Assembly: GCA_963693315.1 (NCBI GenBank) | Contig: OY856187.1 | Coordinates: 110,275,746-110,339,745 of the forward strand | Reading direction: 5' to 3' | Length of the DNA: 64,000 nt | Source: Diogma glabrata | Taxonomy: Eukaryota; Arthropoda; Insecta; Diptera; Cylindrotomidae | Part shown: piece after piece, positions 36,300 through 48,405 of the stretch | How positions within the stretch are numbered: position 1 is the stretch's first letter | Layout of the letters: each line of letters begins with the position of its first letter | The notes under the pieces: generated by a model | Database searches by the model: none | Told to the model about the DNA's origin: nothing | What the model saw: only the letters and a program-made list of their open reading frames with translations | Made by a program: the position numbers and the translations under genes

Positions 36300-36955
36300 A
36301 CTATCATATTTTATAAATGTTCATTAGTGTTACCTACACTTGAATACGCGAGCATTATTTGGTCTCCTTTTAGGAAAGACCATATTAAACGTATTGAATC
36401 TGTTCAGAAGCAATTTTTGATATTCGCACTAAAAAGTTTGGGATTCAAAGGATTTCACCTACCTCCTTATAAGAGTATGACTGTTGCTTTTGAATATGAT
36501 TTCTTTAGAAGACCGTCGTGAATTATCATCAACTCTCTTTGGCTTTGATTTGTTAACAAGAAATATTCAGTGTATTGATATGTGCAATGCACTGGTATTG
36601 AATGAAAATATTTATGGCTTAAGATCTCGTCGTTTGTTAGTTGAACGCATTTCCAATACTGATTATAAGTATTTTGATCCTATTAGTGAATGTATTCGTA
36701 ATTTGAACAAACGTTGTCATCTTTTAACTACTAATATGAGCCGGACATGTTTTAAAAACATTTTATTAAGAATTTTTAAAACATTGCATACCGTTTGATT
36801 CTTGATTCTTTTCTTTTTCTGTTGTTATTTTTTAATATGTATTAAAATTTTAGATTTATTTTAGTTATTAAGTGGTAGATTTTAGTAATTTCTTTGTGCT
36901 GTCTTAATTTGACTAAATAAATAAATAAATAAATAATAAATAAATAATATTTTTT
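36300..36955 (+). mobile_element. 5'-truncated non-LTR retrotransposon 3' end
   Basis: Contains the C-terminus of a jockey/CR1-type ORF2 followed by about 125 bp of 3' UTR and a tail of AAAT/AAATAA repeats (36914-36952). The 5' truncation and A-rich tail are typical of target-primed reverse transcription. Confidence 0.82.
36303..36798 (+). pseudogene. ORF2 C-terminus of jockey/CR1-like retroposon, frameshifted
   Basis: C-terminal part of a reverse-transcriptase polyprotein, just after the catalytic domain. The first segment (to ~36480) contains LPTLEYASIIWSPF and RIESVQKQFL, hallmarks of this position. It continues in another frame from about 36484 with ISLEDRREL, a FDLLTRNI-like stretch and an RSRRLL motif, ending at a stop at 36798. 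One frameshift near 36484 separates the halves. The catalytic region is absent, so the copy is dead. The related RT piece at 55050-55333 covers an upstream part of such a protein. Confidence 0.82.
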
Positions 36956-37204
36956 ATCAAAATTTATGAAAAATGTAAGTATTCGTTCCGATACCAAACT
37001 GGAACTTAATTAATTATATAAGAATCTTGCTCAAAGTTAAAACTTTAGCTAAAAATTATAATTTAAATCGTTTCACAGAACGACTTTATTTCCTAAAAAA
37101 AGAAATCCATTTATCTCATCGTTGTGTTTAGTTGTTTTATTTTTCAAACAAGCATCACCCATACATGGAAATTCCACCGTATAAAACAACCAATGAAACA
37201 GCCA
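36956..37204. other. Non-coding spacer
   Basis: Nothing recognised. Confidence 0.5.
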
Positions 37205-39200
37205 GCGCCCAATCCACAAAAAAGTGGACATGAGAATGAAATTTTATATTTCTTTGAATATGGTTGATATTGTGCATACTAACTGTTAAACGTTTACTTT
37301 TTCATACTTTATTGAAAAAAATTGAATTTTGGTCGAATTAACATATTAATTTTAATTAAAGTGACATAATGTTTGTCTGAAATACACTGAGCCAAAAATG
37401 TTTACGTTTCCTGGTCTCATACAGCTGAACAAATATTTCTGTAAATCTCCAAACTTGGCTATATAATCTGACATCTATCATTAACAGTTTTTGCCTGCAA
37501 AGAAGTGTTCATTAATCTTTGTTACAAAAGGTAAGCATATTTAATTACTCTTAATTATTGTGTCACACCCGCAACAAAAAGTGATATTTATATGTCCACA
37601 GAAAAATTACTTTGACTATAAGTTATGAAACTTTATTTTCAAAAATAGTTCATTAAGGCACCTTGAATTCCACAGATAAAAATTTTTTTATTAAAACTTG
37701 AATTATAGTTTTTATGTGTTGTGGGTGTGACGTGTTCCTGTTGCGGGTGTGACATTTAATTAAATTCACACCCGCAACAATTAAGTTCACACCCGCAATT
37801 GCACACAAATGTAATCTAAACAAATTTTATGTAAATTTATGTAAGAATAGCATGCTGGAAAACATGTAGAGGAGAGCACTTACTATTTTCATTATATGTT
37901 TACCTATTTAACACGAAAAAAAAATCAATATTATGAAAACAACAACAAAGCATTAAAACATGAAAGTTTTAGCGGAAGGTGAAGTCGCTTTACAGGTTGA
38001 TTTTGCCGAAAATTATTCCACTGTCATACAAGATGAAATTCAAGCTGCTCGTTGGGCACATACGCAAGTTACTATATTTACTGCCGATGCCACATATTTT
38101 GATAAGGACCAATCATATATCATTGTATCAGACAATTTAAAGCACGGGAAACATGCAGTGTGGACACTTTAATCAAAGGGATATTTGGACACATTAATCA
38201 AAGACATTAAAAAAATCTATAAATTAGAAACTCTACATGTCTTTTCCGATGGTTGTGCAGCCCATTTCAAAAATAGGTACAATATGTTGTCCATGTCATA
38301 TATTCAAGAAGACTATGACATAAAAATCACAGGGTCTTATTTTGCAACATCGCATGGTAAAGGAGCTGCGGATGGCGTCGGTGCAGTTGCAAAGAAAATG
38401 GTATCGCAAGCTGTGCTTCAACGCGCTGCAACAATTAATTCAGCATCAGATTTTGGCCATGTGTGCAGAAAAATTTCTTGAAAAAATAAAAGTAATTTAT
38501 ACTCCTGCAGGTGAAATTTCAAAAGAAGTTGTGAAAATGCTTGATGCACGCTGGGACAATGTCAAATCAGTACCAAATATACAATCTACATCATTTTCTT
38601 CCGACTAATGTAGGAACAATTGATGTAGTGCTAAAAAAAGAAACTGCACATAACAGAATTTGTTTGAAATTATTAATTCCAGATTAGAGATGAAATTTAT
38701 TTGATTGATCTGATATTATTAATGTATTTAATAACATGTAACTATAATATGTTAATTAAAGTTTTAAAATATTTTAATTAAAAATTAATCTGTTTTCTCT
38801 ATTTCACTAGCCATATACATGTCACACCCGCAACGAAAATTTTGAATATTTCCTACACAAGCAAGAATTGAGTTAGTAATTTAATTTTTTCATAGATGAA
38901 TTATTTAAGTATTACTATCCAACATATAAAATAACCAGTTCACAAAGTTGTTATAATTCACAGATTTTTGAGGTTTTGTATTGAAAGATGAAAATGCATG
39001 TCCTTTTTATGTTACACTGATAGAAATTAATTTTTTAGAAAATAAATAAAATATCGCGCAACCTGCAGATTTGTATTAAATGTATATATATAAGTGATCT
39101 TCATTGAAATCCATAAAATTAAAAGCATTGCTCTAAAATATTTTAGCTGATGGGAATTTTATTTCGTGTAATGTCACACCCGCAATTTTGGATTGGGCGC
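37205..39200. mobile_element. 2.0 kb DNA transposon with GCGCCCAATCCA ends
   Basis: Exact 12 bp terminal inverted repeats: GCGCCCAATCCA (37205-37216) and TGGATTGGGCGC (39189-39200). Six exact copies of CACACCCGCAA plus one variant lie inside, clustered near both ends: 37565, 37722 (variant), 37741, 37768, 37787, 38823 and 39176, in both orientations. The last adjoins the right TIR. Between them lies a broken transposase-like gene. Superfamily and target duplication were not settled (flanks CAGCCA and CAGAGA). Confidence 0.85.
37960..38690 (+). pseudogene. Transposase-like protein with DFAENYS / SDGCAAHF / SHGKG motifs
   Basis: The only gene of the 2.0 kb element. The first segment contains LQVDFAENYS and QDEIQAARW. 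After an in-frame TAA at 38170, in a small local duplication of TGGACACTTTAATCAAAG, the same frame continues with VFSDGCAAHFKNRYN and YFATSHGKGAADGVGA. A frameshift near 38465 leads to KVIYTPAGEISKEVVKMLDA, and another near 38590 to FLPTNVGTID. These words recall a transposase-like protein family found in many animal genomes, with an RNase H-like fold suggested by the two acidic motifs; that is memory and inference. The N-terminal, DNA-binding part is missing. Confidence 0.75.
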
Positions 39201-41642
39201 CAGAGAAAAGTTATTCTAACAAATCGTCTCAAACCATCAAACAATAAGATCCTTCAAAATTTAATTAATTATTAAACATAATTACAAAACATCGCAAAAT
39301 GAAGTACATTATTAAAGATGGCAAGATCAATACACCTGCGCAGAATCAATATACACTATTTCGTTATCTGTTTAAGAAACAAAATATATTTGTTACTAAA
39401 TAAAAAAAATAAAATAAAACAACAATTGACTATACACTGAAATAAAAGATCCGATGATTGAGTTGGAAGGAAAAGTAAACATAGTAAACTAAGAGATAAA
39501 TTTATTTTTACAATGAAACGATGTATACGGTCAGATATTATGTATGTAATAATCTTAAGTTGTTTGATAGTACGGAATAAAGGTATGATTAATGTGATGA
39601 CTCTTTGTTTTAGATTTTAAAAGAAAATATCAGCTGATCAAATTTTTGTTAGTCGTTACAACACTCGATTTCCCACATTTATTTCTCCTTTTATGCTTGT
39701 TAGGTCCCTCATCTTGATAGTACTTTTTTGCCCTGCTAGCTTTGTCAGGAGAGCTAGGTTTCCTTATCATAGGTGTGGGCTTGATGCCCTGCTACCATTT
39801 CTTTTTTAATAAATCTTCTCAGGACAAATCAAGTCTCTTCCTTTCGTTCTTTCCTGTAGTGGCCGAAATACAATAAGGCAAATGTTCTTCAAATTTCTTT
39901 TTTTTATCATTTTAAAACATGAAACTGAGGTTACTAGGACACTAATACAAATAACTCATATATACTATTAAATGCTCTCGACAAAAACCGCGTTTAGCCT
40001 CATAGACTAGAACAAGTTACGATTAATGGATAAGAACATAGAACTGGAAGAAAGCCATGAGCTCAATGCCATCTAGCTTAACCCTTTCAAAATAAAACCA
40101 ATTCTGATTAAAGATGTGATTGTCCCAGTATCCCAGCTATTAATATTTGTTACGACAGGCCTTGTCAGTCAGAGATCGCAACGCTTAAACATAAGCCGTT
40201 TTCTTTGTTTTTTTTTCATTTCGCTTATTAAAAAAATACCGATATCTACATATTTTTGACATTTTTAATATTGGCGTTTATTATAAATTATGTAGGGTTC
40301 ACCTAAATATTATAGTTTGATTTGTACAAACTTAGAACAGTAACAGATCAGGTTAAAAAACATTTTTCTCCTCATCATCATCATTATCACAGCAGTGATG
40401 ATAACTGTGTGAGAAGATTCGTGTTTAATTTTGTGTTTCTTATTATGACAAAGTTGGATGGGTAGCCCATAAGCTTGTTAAAATCTCGTCAATTCGCTGA
40501 TATAAGTTAGTTAAACCTGAACGGTCAAATTTACATCAGATCTATTTGATTATCACGCAAGAGACGAAAATTAACTGTTCTCATTTGTTCATAGTTGTGA
40601 TGTAGTAAGTGGTATTTTACAACTAGGTTTTTTTAGTAGAACAGTGCAAGATGTGCCCTTTTGAGTGTGTTCATTCGCTTTCTCGTTGTATTAAAATGAG
40701 CTGCCATGCCACATAGGGAAATTTTAAAGAGAGCAGTCTCAAACTAAGATAAGATACAGCTCCATTGTTAGGCCTGATTTCTGATTGTAGAACCTCAAAT
40801 GCAGGTGAAATTTTTATTAAAATGACAATATTCCTTACAGATATTCTTTCATGGTTCATTCAAATTACGACTTTAATATAGAGCAACTTTATAGACTGAT
40901 AAATTTAGATTTAGTATTTAACAGATTCTCACTGTTGACTTTCCAACTCAGTCATGTCAGCGGGGTTGGTCTAATTATTGGACTGCATATCTAGTAGATA
41001 ATAAGGCTTATTTGCGTAAAGTAACAAGAGATTCACATTATGTTAGATAATAAGGCTAAAATTGAGATTGTTCATTGAGATTTATGCAACAGTAAAGCTT
41101 TTTGTTACTTCTGTTGATCTTTAACAAATGTTGAGCTTGCATATTTTTTCTTTAGAATCGTAAGCACGTCTTTAATAAAAAGACTAGCTCCATTAGAAAA
41201 GGATGCTAAAATGCATATGTAGTTTGTGGTTTGCGCTTCCTTTAGAAAAAATTTGCCAAATTTTTATGACTAACCAGCTCCGGTTTTATTTAGAGAAGCC
41301 AAAGAGAGTGCCACAATATCTGCCTTAAATGCAAAAGATCTTTAAGTTTCATGTATCATATCTCTAGTAGAAGTAGAATAATATAACTTAAAGTGGCCGA
41401 GTATCATATTTTTACAAACTACACGGCATTCTGTACGGAAAAATGTCACTTTCACTATATGAGAAGGCAAAGCAAAAGTCCCAGTTATAGCGAAAAGATC
41501 CACAACAAATTTCGGCATCTCTTCAAAATTGTGGTTTATCGTTCCTCTTAATATCCATCATTAGAGATTTCTTTTTGATACTCCATCCATCTCATTTTTA
41601 TAGTTTGAAATTCCAATTATGATGCCAAAATTACCTTCTCTT
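39201..41642. other. Unassigned region
   Basis: No gene recognised. Some parts (39650-40200, 41100-41600) are less AT-rich and may be old, unrecognisable transposon sequence. A short palindrome around ATCATTATCACAGCAGTGATGAT lies near 40382. Confidence 0.4.
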
Positions 41643-41717
41643 TGTTGTCATTTGAGCTCAGTTGTTAAAACACTGAGCTTGTAAACCTAGGGTGTCAGCA
41701 CCGATTCACTAAGGCGA
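41643..41717 (+). repeat. tRNA-Thr(TGT)-like pseudogene
   Basis: TGAGCTCAGTTGTTAAAACAC matches a D-arm/A-box. CTTGTAA (41678-41684) looks like an anticodon loop with anticodon TGT, flanked by an imperfect stem (CTGAG / CCTAG). A degenerate B-box (CACCGATTCACT) follows. The acceptor stem does not pair and the T arm is damaged, so it is a relic or SINE head. Confidence 0.5.
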
Positions 41718-44009
41718 TTTTTTATGATCCTTTCATATGTGATGTTCTTATATTTTCTAGCCCAACTTTTCGTATTCATCACGATTCTTTTTAACAATTA
41801 CAACTTATATAAAAAAAAATACATTTTGTCTAACAGTACATAGCATTTCCCCATCTAATTGTTACTATGTTACTCGTCCTTCCATTTTGCCGAAAACTTT
41901 CAGAACTGTTGTAACTTTATCAAATGCTTATATGTCGAGTTTTATTAAAATCAAATAACATTATATAAAATTATTTAAATTTGAACCTAAACTCTCTCGT
42001 TTTGTGTCAAATTTTGCCCCAAAACCATTTAAAACTACCAAAAACTACTACTGTAGAACTAGAAAGGCTTATGTGCCAAGTTCCATTAAATCAAATGACC
42101 GAACTTAGAGTTATTTAAGTTGCAAATAAATAATTTTGGTTAACTAACACTTTATTTTGTACAACTTCGTTCAAAAGCTTGCCAAACTATGCTAAACTTC
42201 ACCAAAAGGGTATTTTTTTCATTTTGTACTACATTCGATTAGGTCAAAAACAGTTTCGTGTTTAGTTTTGCACTCAGAAAACTAGCGCCTCAAAACACAA
42301 ACAAACAAACTTTATAGAGGACGCCTTAGTTATTATTGCATATTCATTTGGTTTGGCGACTAAACTTTCTGATAAAATTGATTGTGAGGCTAAAACTAGC
42401 ACATCTCGTAAAAATAAAGCTATCCTAAGACCTAAGCGTTTGATGCCTCAAAAAATTTAAAAAATTGGGACAGCATTTAGATTTGTTACATTTCATAACT
42501 CCTGATATAAGTTTAATTTAAACCAGGTTTGATGTAAACTTCAATGGTTCGCTTAAAATAAGATCTTCAATAAGATTTCTATCGTCGTTTGTGTCACCTT
42601 TTTACTCAGGTGTGGTATCCAAAAGCAAAATAGCAATTGCAATGGAGCTGGTAAAGTATCTACCCCCTCAAGTTACACTTATAGTAGTAATACTGAACCT
42701 GTCATTAATGATTTAACTCTCTGTAACATTATTCTTGTACATCGGCTATAACATTTCAGATCTTAAAATCAACTTTTAATAGGCAAAATTGGTACAAAGC
42801 AACTATTATCCATAACAAACGATAAGTAATTTTTACTTAAAAGTTAAGAGGAAATCTTTGTGTAATATTATAACCGTAATCCCTGACCATTGATCATAAT
42901 ATCTTTATCTTTAACCACATAAACATGAATGTTTGTTATTTAAATCCAATATATTTCTTTTAATTTTATGAAAACAAAATTTAGAATCCTTGTCTGCCAT
43001 GGGATTTCAGTTTTCACCGAAGGACTCGAAAAGAAAACAAATTTAGTTAATATATTTTGAAGATTATATACTGCGCTATTATCCAACGAAGAAAGAACTG
43101 TTTAGACAACAAAATTAATAAGAAGAACTGAAAAGGGTCTAGGATTATTTGTAATTTCTTTTTGCCTGAAATGTTATTATGATTGCTTATCGAATCGATT
43201 GAATTGAAAAATTGAAATAAAAAATAATATGAAAATGGTACAAATCCAGGTGCGATATAGATGTTAAAGATTATCGTATTTTAGTTTTTGATTTTAATCC
43301 AATATTGATACAAAGATTAAAATCTGTGTGGTGAAAATAAGTTGTTACTATTTTGGGTTGAGTTACAAAATCAAAATAAAAATGTTTTCTTTTACAATTC
43401 GTGTCTTTATCAAAATTTCCATACCATACCACTTTCGTTTCATTTTAAATCTCATATTACGAAAACAAATAATATTATTTCAATATTTCGACATGTGACA
43501 CTCGCGCCACAGTAATCATCACAAACACGATCGATATGTTAAACCAAAAAAAAAAAAAATACAAAAATTTGAATAAAAATTCCGCCAATCAATGTGTGTG
43601 GCTTTTGTATTTGTATTTTTTTGTTGTTGGTTTTTTTTCACTGTTGAGTGATAATGGTTGAATAGCTTTGATATATATTTGTGGTTGATTAAAATTAAAT
43701 TAAGTCGATTGGAAAAATACGCTACCGAATATGTTAAGATTTTTCATCAAACGGTTTGAATATGGTAAATTAAATAATCAACGACTCAACTGTGAAATTG
43801 GTGTGTTAAGAATTACATTGATCTTTTCATTTAAATATATATACCAGTTTTAGTCATGTGTTAACCTAACTGTAAACCATTGATCATTTGAATAGTTTGT
43901 TTGTATTATTTTTTTAAAGTTAAATTGTTGAGACTACACCTGAATAACCTCACAGTAATGACAACACTACAACTGTAAAACCTTTGATATTGCTTTCGTT
44001 TGAAAGACC
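41718..44009. other. Non-coding region
   Basis: Nothing recognised. 41840-42240 has a texture like the duplicated non-coding repeats at 60.4-61.1 kb (AACTTTCAGAACTGTTGTAAC, AATGCTTATATGTCGAGTTT), possibly an old copy. Confidence 0.4.
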
Positions 44010-44090
44010 TTTGAGAAGTTTGCCGAGTGTATCCTCCTCACTTATTTCTTTTATTATGTTAATTTATTATCTGTTATAATTTTGTCGATT
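44010..44090 (-). repeat. Fragment of the 3.2 kb / 16.7 kb repeat family
   Basis: GTTTGCCGAGTGTATC...TTAATTTATTATCTGTTATAA matches the family near 18835-18900 in the same direction as the opposed copy C. Confidence 0.6.
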
Positions 44091-44430
44091 GTCAAGTAAA
44101 ACTCACACGCGTGAGTCCCGCGAAGGGATCGGGATATCGTTAAACAGTTTTTGAATAATAAATCGTTCAAAAATGCCAGAAGCGGAGACAAAATCTCAAT
44201 AAATAGAGAATGAGCAAAGTATGAGGGAAATATATTGAGGTCCATAACATCAAAGTTTTAATTCTATTGTGATTGTGGTACTGTGACGTCGCCTTTAAAT
44301 TAATTTTTTTAAATGTATTCCGTTTTGAGAGTTGAATGATGAAGGTAATGATAACTGATTGCAAATATTCTGCGCTTGTCAACCTTGATGCACTATATCG
44401 TCGTCCGATGGCCAAATATTAACATAATGG

Positions 44431-45060
44431 TCAATCAGAAACTTTTAATGAAAGATTAGAAGACTGGATTAAACACAACAGTGGATTAAACACAACCACA
44501 ACTTCATCTGTAAAGTCTGCTATTATGTAGTTAGTAAAATGGAAGCTTGGGCCGATATGTGATTTAAGCTCAGCAATTGTATCAATAACGGTTTTCAAAT
44601 CACTACCACCATTTTTGCAGCGTTCTGCCGGATGTTGTTGGTAACATTTTTCAATCACAAGAACAAAAGTCACTAATATCTTCAGATTTTTTTTTTCAGT
44701 TTTCAGTTTTATGAGTTGTTTTATGAATGCTGATTTGTACACTGCATAACCTCATATTAATTTGTTAGCTGTCTTACATTTGATAGCAATTGAATAAAAA
44801 AGTATTTTTTTCAAGTCTTTCCTGTATTGCACTTCTCTACATTCTAAGCTTACCGATAGACCGGCATACGCCTGTTTTAGTTTGTTATTGAATTGGGATT
44901 GGTTTAAATCATTACCTTGATTAGTAACAAACTGAATAATGTCGGATTGCAATTCGTATACACGGTTTAGCATATGTCCACGCGACAGCCACTTTACATC
45001 TTTGAGAAATAAAAGGGCGGTAGGATCAGCGCTCATTGTTTATTCTCCCTAAAATCACAG
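44431..45060 (-). pseudogene. hAT-like transposase fragment
   Basis: Minus-strand frame 44752-45036 contains LFLKDVKWLSRGHMLNRVYEL, which resembles the conserved (H/L)xxVxWLSRGxVLxRxxEL word of hAT-family transposases related to vertebrate ZBED/FAM200-type proteins. The following frame 44431-44742 may be a diverged continuation. No intact ends or target duplication were found. The fragment is short and broken. Confidence 0.6.
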
Positions 45061-45295
45061 ATCAGACTGCAATTTAAAGCACGACTTCTACCAAAATACT
45101 CTTGGAATGCATAAGTTCCTAGGAAAAATGTTGGAATTTATTTAGAGTTTGTTTTTTTTTCTACTTAAAATCCTTGTACGCAAATATTAAAAAAAAAATA
45201 ATGAGCAAAACAAATTATTTGTTTAATCATTTGTTTAAACAAATTGTTGGAATTGTTTTCATGTAAAATTACAACTTTGCTCCCCTATATACTAC
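45061..45295. other. Non-coding spacer
   Basis: Nothing recognised. Confidence 0.5.
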
Positions 45296-47163
45296 CCCAA
45301 GCAACAAAATAAGTCGAAAATTGGTAACATTGTATTTAAAATTCGACTTAAAGGTTATAAAACCTTAATAATTAGATGTAAAATTACATCGAATCGACCA
45401 ATGTGGGGAAAAATTCGACGTCGATTCGACGTAATTTTAGGGGTAAAATATTCTATTTAGGTATTTTTCTTCCTACTTTTTCTCCCTATTTAAGTAAATT
45501 TCTCCCTAATTTATGTAGGTTCCACGTCAAATCGACGTCGATTTAGGTTAATTTGAACCTATTTTCAACCTAATTAGTTGTGAGTTACCTACTAGGTAAT
45601 ATTATAAGCAATTTTATCTTCTCTTTTACCAATTATAAAATAATATGTATTTGGGCAAAACATGTCAAATTCGAAAAGATGAAAAAATTAATTTTCACTT
45701 AATATATAATTTATAACAAATTTTAATTTTATATTTCGCAATAAAATGGTTTAAAAATGAATTTTTATAACGAAAAAAATATTATTGATAAACTTTAGGC
45801 TTGTACTTCTAAAAATATTAATGGGCTTCAAAAAAAATAAATAATACAAAAAAATATTTTTTTCATTTCTTTGAAAATAATTTTCTTTTACCAAAAATCT
45901 CACTTACATAACAATATGGCGGAGTAATACTTTAAACAAAAATAAGTTTGAATATGGTGGACTAAGCAAAATCTACTTTAAAGTAAATTTCACATAATTT
46001 TTCGACTTTAAAGAAAATTTTTCTTAATTTTAAGTCGACAATAACCTAAATTAGGTCGCAATCTTTTATTTAAGAAATTTCTACTTAAACTGGTAACATT
46101 CTACCAAATTGGTTGCATTTGAATTTCTACGCGTTCTATTTTAGTGAATTTCTACCTATTGGTACACCAACATCGTTTTGTATGAAAATTTAAGTATTGT
46201 TGCTGCTAATTGCACAAGTATAATGGCATATTCAATTAAACTTTTTTATGGAGATTTAATTTTCTATTGTCTATTAAATTTCTTTCTAAAACCCAATATG
46301 TGTTTCATTATAGAATAATAAATATAACCCATATATATATATGAAAATCTTATAATTATTTAATCTTTAGTCGGTAATTTTATTAAGGGTACAAATAATG
46401 AATGAAATTACTCAGCTTCATTATTTACTAAATAACTTTGGTTTAATTTGAAAATAATCAATAAAAATTCTATCTAATATGTAAATTCAAATTAAATTTA
46501 CAAAAATTGCATCAAACAAAATTGTACATCATCCTACAAAAAAATGTTTTTCCCAATATTTGTAATTACAGCAATAAGATATTACGTATAATTTTTTTTG
46601 TTAAATTACATCCTTTAAATAGGTAACTTATTTCTTATTTAAGTAAATTTTTACTAAATTCGGAAATGAGGTCGACAATAAAATAGTATTTTTGGTATAA
46701 TCGACTTATAGATTAGTTTTTAAGTTATTTTCTACCAAATTTTTGATTATAAATTACCTTACAAGGCTTAAGCTTACTATGAAGTGAAGAATTAGGTAAA
46801 ATTAGGTGTAATTTTCCTTGTTTTTTAACTTAGAAAAAATGTTATTTGAGGTTGAAAATAGGTGAAAAATGTGGTAAAACTCTCCTCATTTTGCGACTAA
46901 ATTACGTGTTCAAAATAAAATTGACTTTGAGGTTGATTTTAGGTAAAAATTAGGTATAGGTGTGTGCTGGTTTTAACTTAAATTCTACTATTATTTTGAT
47001 ATAATTTTTTTGGGCGAAAAATACGTATAATCAACCTAATTAACTACCTATAAGTAAAATTTATTTGAAAGTCAAGAAAACTGGTTGAATCGACGTAATT
47101 TTGACATAATTAGGTAAATTTAGACCAAACTGTAGTTGAAAATCACCTATTGTGTTGCTTGGG
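45296..47163. mobile_element. 1.87 kb non-autonomous TIR element (CCCAAGCAACA ends)
   Basis: CCCAAGCAACA at the left and TGTTGCTTGGG at the right are exact inverted repeats. Subterminal zones are filled with short degenerate words such as TCGACGTCGATT, AATTAGGTAAA and CTACCTA in both orientations. No transposase frame is present. Its structure resembles the 1333-2622 element (CCC-start, reiterated subterminal words), but the sequences differ. Confidence 0.75.
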
Positions 47164-47905
47164 ACAGCTCACATCCCTAAGAGGTGCGAGCACCACTGAT
47201 TAAGAACCGATGATCTAGACAGTGGATAAACTTTGCACCATTCTTTAGATGTGAAAGACGATCTGATTGGAACAATTTTCTTAACCGTAATAAGAGCAAT
47301 TTGTGAGATGTGGAACGTGATTTAGACTAACAACAAACCATGCATCACAATAACCATAGATTATGTAGTGAACATTCAAAATTTGTTGACATAAGGCATT
47401 TGTTTACAATTTGTTGGAACTGAAACATGATTCGGGCTCATCAGAGTAGTATCATGTAGAACAAGTAAGTGTAGTGTAAGGACGCGTCTATCTCGAGTTT
47501 TACTCGATAACAAGAATATTCATTACTAATGAAATCCTCAAATAATTTGTTATTTTCTTTCGGTTCCAGCCTTTAAATTAAAATAATTCATGTCAACGAA
47601 CATATAAAAAACATTTATGTGTGCTGCAGGTCCATCAACTAATTTTTAACATTTGCTCAGTTATTTGCTTTGTTGCGTCACATAAGCAGTGGTACATGTT
47701 TCTGTCTACTAGTACACATTTTGTTATGTAAAGCTTTTGTCATAATATTATATGTAGATATAATACGGTTGTTTAAATATATAAAAAGTAGAATTGTTAT
47801 CTGAAGTTGAAGAGATTAATATCAAAGATAAATCAGGCGGAAAGTTTTTATAGTTTTGTGGTTAGCTATATATATGACACAATTTTTTCACCTCAAAAAA
47901 CAAAA
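47164..47905. other. Upstream region of the RPB8 pseudogene
   Basis: About 47570-47830 shares loose similarity with 58600-58760 and 62220-62430: CCTTTAAATT, ACATATAAAA, and TAATATTATATGTAGATA-like words. No gene recognised. Confidence 0.35.
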
Positions 47906-48405
47906 ATGGCAGGAGTATTACTTGAAGAAGTTTTTTATGTAAAAGATGTGGATCCGGAAGGTAGATAGTTTGGTCGTGTTAGTCGATTGCATTGTGAGTC
48001 GGAATCCAATATAAATGGATTTAAAAATGGATGTAAATTCATAGTTATATCTCATGGCATTAGTGGGATAAATTTCGTTCGGTATTAGCTACCTCATTAC
48101 AAGCAGATGTAAAAACTAAAAGTGGTGAATTTAATGGACCAGAAACGAAATCAACAATGGCTGATAGTTTTGAGCATGTGATGTTTAGAAAAATATATAG
48201 AATGGAAGGTTCGTCTCCTTCTATTCTATATATTTTTCTAAACATTACATACTCAAAACTATCAGCCATTGTTCAAAATGAGGTATCCAGTAGCCAGTTG
48301 ATTATCTGCTCATGTTTTGTATGGTGGACTCTTAATGGGATTACAAGAAAATTCTAACAATTTACATGAATCATCATATCTTCATATTAATAATGTAAGC
48401 GTTCG
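47906..48405 (+). pseudogene. RPB8: RNA polymerase common subunit RPB8 (RPABC3) pseudogene
   Basis: RPB8 is a small subunit shared by nuclear RNA polymerases I, II and III. The copy begins MAGVLLEEVFYVKDVDPEGR, then a TAG, then FGRVSRLHCESES, a near match to the N-terminus of RPB8. A second stop falls where the family has tryptophan (NS-W-LYP region, about 48043). Later, in shifted frames, come [33 protein letters not shown], and [20 protein letters not shown], covering nearly the whole ~150-residue protein. No intron is evident, so it may be processed, though no poly(A) tail is clear. Between the last two segments lies an inverted duplication of the MADSFE..IYR region. It is dead. Confidence 0.9.
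48153..48273. repeat. 57 bp inverted duplication inside the RPB8 pseudogene
   Basis: Arms 48153-48209 and 48217-48273 are reverse complements with three mismatches, separated by seven bases. Read on the minus strand, the right arm and loop give [20 protein letters not shown], which fits RPB8 better than the plus-strand arm does. Confidence 0.95.

Noticed and set aside
37960..38608. Functional transposase made by stop readthrough
   Set aside because: There are also two frameshifts and no N-terminal domain, so readthrough of one TAA would not restore it.
48060..48269. Minus-strand RPB8-like gene
   Set aside because: Only the inverted arm is RPB8-like on that strand; the flanking sequence belongs to the plus-strand pseudogene read backwards.
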